A stretch of DNA of 64,000 nt, taken from NCBI GenBank assembly GCA_029880285.1, contig JAOUOS010000006.1, forward strand, positions 1-64,000, given 5' to 3'. Each line of letters opens with the position of its first letter. Position 1 is the first letter of the stretch. Under the pieces are notes generated by a model that ran no database searches, was not told the origin of the DNA, and worked only from the letters and a program-made list of their open reading frames with translations. Shown here piece after piece: positions 61,317 through 64,000 of the stretch. This DNA is from Spirochaetia bacterium. Its GTDB lineage: Bacteria; Spirochaetota; Leptospiria; Turneriellales; JAOUOS01. The position numbers and the translations under genes were made by a program.

Positions 61317-62153
61317 CTAAAAAAAACTTTCGGGCACAATAATTATATCATTAGGATTAACGATTTCATTTAATTCTATTTTTTTTTCTGTTGTTGTTTT
61401 ACCTGTTAATCGAATAACCTTTGTTCGGTTTATTGCGGCTTTATTGGTTTCGCCGCCCGCCAAAGAAATCGCATTTAGTATAGTAATATCTCTTTCTAAA
61501 TTGTACTTACCCGGACGTTTTACCTCACCCATTATATAAAATGATTTAGCAATAGGAATGAAAATTGAATCATTATTTTCTACATAAATATTTTGATTAA
61601 AATCACCCTCTAAAGCTTTTTTAATATCTACCTTAATTAATTTTTGATTTTTATTGTTTTGATTCTCTGCGTCTTTATTTCTAACAATAATAACTTCTGT
61701 TCCCGCTTCTTTTGTATATCCACCTGCTTCTGCTATTATCTCAACAAGTGATGTTTTCTTAGTTAAATAATATGTACCCGGTCTTGCGATTTCTCCAGAT
61801 ATAGAAACTTTTTGACTTCTGTATTTTACAACTTCTATAGTTACCTGAGGGTTTATTAAATAATCATCAGAAAGTCCATCTGTAATTTTCTGAGCTAACT
61901 CTCCTGTTGTTAATCCAGTTACTTCAATTTTACCTATGAACTGATAATTTATAAAACCAGTTAATGAAACTACTACTTTGCCGCCAAAATCTTCATTATC
62001 CCATACCTTTATTTCTAAAACATCCTGCGGACCTATTTTATATTCTTCATTTAATTTGTATATATTTTCAGCATTTAATTCAAAAAATACAAATAGCATA
62101 ATCAATGCAATAAAAATATGCTTCACTTTTTTAATATATATTGTTAATAGCAT
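61317..62153 (-). CDS. Wza-like polysaccharide export protein (SLBB domains)
   Basis: A protein of about 278 residues with a signal sequence and no lipobox Cys. A Poly_export domain is at about 35-110 (YKIGPQDVLEIKVWDNEDFGG ... INPQVTIEVVKYRS). Two SLBB domains follow, KVSISGEIARPGTYYLTKKT and FYIMGEVKRPGKYNLERD. It would form the outer-membrane or periplasmic channel for the polymer made by this locus. The ATG at 62153 was chosen over a TTG 9 bases upstream. It lies between the barrel gene and the Wzc-like gene on one minus-strand operon. Confidence 0.93.
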   Translation of the reverse strand: MLLTIYIKKVKHIFIALIMLFVFFELNAENIYKLNEEYKIGPQDVLEIKVWDNEDFGGKVVVSLTGFINYQFIGKIEVTGLTTGELAQKITDGLSDDYLINPQVTIEVVKYRSQKVSISGEIARPGTYYLTKKTSLVEIIAEAGGYTKEAGTEVIIVRNKDAENQNNKNQKLIKVDIKKALEGDFNQNIYVENNDSIFIPIAKSFYIMGEVKRPGKYNLERDITILNAISLAGGETNKAAINRTKVIRLTGKTTTEKKIELNEIVNPNDIIIVPESFF

Positions 62154-62206
62154 AATTACCAAAATTTAATCTATTATAAATTTAACAAGTTTCACTTAAA
62201 ATATTC

Positions 62207-63472
62207 CTATAACGCCACACTTATATTGAAAAAGGCGGTATTATTTACTAAATTTCTATCTTTATCGTTTGATTTATTTTTTGTGCTATCATACTGTATT
62301 GATAAAAGTATAATTCCAATGGGTTTTACGCTTAAACCAGCTCCCATTCGCTGAATTTTATCACTTCGGGCAGAAAAGTTTTTATCCAGAACTCCATAAT
62401 CTCTCATTTCATAATTATAATGAACATAAAACCTGACTTTAGAAGTAAAATTAGATAGTAATTTAACTTTTAAATTCGTTGATAAATAATATGAAGCAGG
62501 AGATAACTCTAATATTATATTTCCGTTATAGGGAGTGTTTACCACGCTATGATTACCTGAAAACATTAAATCTGTTTTGCCAAACAAACCAAATTTATAA
62601 TCAATGCTTGTTTTAAATACATCAATCATTTCATCTGTTAAATCTTCATTATCATATTTTATCCACTGCTTACCGTATTTTAAAAGTATTTTATAAATAT
62701 TTTCATCTGACCATGAAAACCCCCCGTATCCTGTATGATTTTTTGAATCGATATTACTAATATCCCGATTTTTATATTCTTCCCATAAAAATTGATATTC
62801 TATCTCTAAAGCGGTTTTGGGGGAAAAATAATAAGAGATCAGACTGTTGCCAATATGTTTTTGTCTGTCAAAGATGTTGTTATGCTTGCTAAAATAATCC
62901 AGATTTTCATTTGTATAATACAAACCAATCTTAGTTTTATCTGAAGTAGATTTATAGCCTATTTGCCCTTTGGCTGTATTTGTCATGCGCTTGGCCCTTA
63001 AAGGATTATCTGGAGCATCCCTTGGATCATAAGTGACTATATTTTTATTTGAACCATATACCTTAAAACCAGATGGATAATTCATATCCATTTCTACAAA
63101 GCTATTATGACTTAAAAAACTTTCTTTTTTATTCTTACTGTAAAAATGATAATCTACAAGATAACCAATATTAAAAGAAAATTCCTGCCCAAGGCTTAAT
63201 AACATACCGCCGGTTATGGTACTAATATAATCTTCTTTTTTATCTTTAATATCAAAATAAATGTTATCATTCCATTTTTCAGTAATCGAAATAGCCGGAT
63301 GAAGCTGTATAGGACCTAGTTTAAGGTTTCCTTCTGCTTTTGGCAACCTTTCGATCATTGATTCGCCATAACTAAATATCAATATGTTAAAATTAAAAAA
63401 ATATATTATTATAAATTTAACGATTTTAAATATATAAATATTATGCTTTATTTTTTTTATTATTATATGCAT
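62207..63472 (-). CDS. Outer-membrane beta-barrel protein of the polysaccharide locus
   Basis: A 421-residue exported protein with a long hydrophobic N-terminus ending near FSYGES. The mature part starts RLPKAEGNLKLGPIQLHPAI and then ITEKWNDNIYFD, a pattern seen in outer-membrane barrel proteins (EpsL/OMP_b-brl_2 type) of exopolysaccharide operons. About 18 amphipathic strands can be counted (MLLSLGQEFSFNIGYLVDYHF, SIQYDSTK), and the C-terminus is FFNISVAL. It is upstream of the Wza-like gene by 54 bases. Confidence 0.78.
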   Translation of the reverse strand: MHIIIKKIKHNIYIFKIVKFIIIYFFNFNILIFSYGESMIERLPKAEGNLKLGPIQLHPAISITEKWNDNIYFDIKDKKEDYISTITGGMLLSLGQEFSFNIGYLVDYHFYSKNKKESFLSHNSFVEMDMNYPSGFKVYGSNKNIVTYDPRDAPDNPLRAKRMTNTAKGQIGYKSTSDKTKIGLYYTNENLDYFSKHNNIFDRQKHIGNSLISYYFSPKTALEIEYQFLWEEYKNRDISNIDSKNHTGYGGFSWSDENIYKILLKYGKQWIKYDNEDLTDEMIDVFKTSIDYKFGLFGKTDLMFSGNHSVVNTPYNGNIILELSPASYYLSTNLKVKLLSNFTSKVRFYVHYNYEMRDYGVLDKNFSARSDKIQRMGAGLSVKPIGIILLSIQYDSTKNKSNDKDRNLVNNTAFFNISVAL

Positions 63473-63627
63473 ATAAACTATTAAACAGCTTCCAATTTTA
63501 ATTAAATTAAATTACTGGTATTATTATAAATATCGATATATTTTAATAATTTTTTACTTAATTTAAATAATTTATGTCTATTTATTATATATACGTTTAG
63601 TAAGCGCACCTATTACTTATTTATTAT

Positions 63628-64000
63628 CTACATTTTAGAGGGTATATTTGACTCTCTGTGATCAAATGTCCATTGTTTAAAAAATAAATCTGTTACCCAC
63701 CTGCCATGCGCATATAAATATTTCTCATCGCTTACGCAAAATATATTTACTAAGGAACCTCTATTTCGATAAGTTCTTATTTCTCCTTTAATATTATTCC
63801 AGTTTTTTGTAATGTCTTTATCATTAAAATATGAACCCAGTATTCCATTTGAAAATTCAAAATGACCATTACCCGTATGTGTATCAAATATATCAAAGGC
63901 TCTTTCTCCGCCAGATTTAAAAGAGTATGAAATCTCGCTATAATCATATTTCTTAAGTAATTCACCGGGAATCCAATTTTCTAAAATATTATTTTCATTT
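63628..64000 (-). CDS. C-terminal part of an unidentified protein (continues past window)
   Basis: The frame runs off the right edge with no start visible and ends with TAG at 63628-63630; 123 codons are in view. It reads as a real protein (ENWIPGELLKKYDYSEISYS, FDIFDTHTGNGHFEFSNGIL, LYAHGRWVTDLFFKQWTF), with mixed charge and aromatics. No family was recognised. It is the upstream gene of the minus-strand polysaccharide operon, and may therefore be part of it. The gap 63473-63627 is AT-rich and shows no feature. Confidence 0.6.
   Translation of the reverse strand, partial: NENNILENWIPGELLKKYDYSEISYSFKSGGERAFDIFDTHTGNGHFEFSNGILGSYFNDKDITKNWNNIKGEIRTYRNRGSLVNIFCVSDEKYLYAHGRWVTDLFFKQWTFDHRESNIPSKM

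Noticed and set aside
63777..63965. A 62-codon minus-strand frame near the right edge
   Set aside because: It lies in another frame of the same strand, inside the open frame 63628-64000 that has much better protein character.
1..64000. tRNA, rRNA, CRISPR or insertion sequence
   Set aside because: No cloverleaf with conserved GGTTCRA arm, no ribosomal RNA segment, no regularly spaced short repeats with spacers and no transposase frame were found on reading both strands.

Overview
The window is low-GC DNA, densely packed with genes, from a Gram-negative (diderm) heterotroph. Outer-membrane barrels, Wza/Wzc-type polysaccharide export and many lipoproteins with loose lipoboxes show the diderm envelope. 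An affinity to Spirochaetota (Leptospira/Treponema-like) is plausible: there is a TatT-TatP-TatQM (TPAT) TRAP transporter, a CarD / PIN-TRAM / IspD / IspF cluster, and a protein with Leptospira LA_2272-like surface repeats. This is inference; no 16S or full marker set lies in the window. No tRNA, rRNA, CRISPR array or insertion sequence was seen.

Layout. 1-700: tail of an unknown gene, then a small addiction-module/DUF2442 pair between 21-bp direct repeats. 831-3014: K+-dependent membrane pyrophosphatase. 3141-4821 (minus): zinc-ribbon membrane protein, thioredoxin-like lipoprotein and PstS-like lipoprotein. 5012-8101: etfB-etfA-thiolase operon. 8839-12346: accessory island with a type II restriction-modification system (MvaI/BcnI-like nuclease, XRE regulator, divergent SPPY methyltransferase), a Cys-rich lipoprotein and a HEAT protein. 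12370-14493: K+ channel and tgt. 14487-21887 (minus): Ig-like lipoprotein, M48 peptidase with DUF898 partner, and a three-gene surface-protein operon. 21888-22436: M48 gene remnant and a promoter. 22437-27723: DsbA-like protein, L28, leuA, then ispF/ispD/PIN-TRAM/carD. 27967-38513: lysA, then a minus-strand run with a nucleotidyltransferase, phosphoesterase, site-2 protease, 7TM-HD phosphodiesterase, the TPAT transporter and a double CDGSH protein. 38667-45896: lipid kinase, HU, redox lipoproteins, RRM protein, rpsO-pnp-M16 peptidase.

The most unusual system is at 45917-50106 (minus): an ECF sigma factor, a one-TM anti-sigma-like protein, a secreted caspase-fold protein carrying eleven 16-residue surface repeats and a barrel-like C-terminus, and a MORN-repeat lipoprotein. 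The first three genes overlap, so they are probably co-transcribed and may form an envelope-sensing or envelope-modifying system. Just upstream lies a toxin-antitoxin locus whose toxin is broken by a frameshift and a stop, between 33-bp direct repeats. Both small TA-like modules have the same architecture: flanking direct repeats about 575 bp apart.

50811-54665 holds an ArsR-SdpI pair with a palindromic operator, a B12-type radical SAM enzyme, and a Nudix-engB pair. 54830-64000 is an exopolysaccharide/O-antigen locus: FecR-coiled-coil protein, polymerase/ligase and TPR protein on plus; Wzc-like kinase, Wza-like exporter, outer-membrane barrel and a partial gene on minus.
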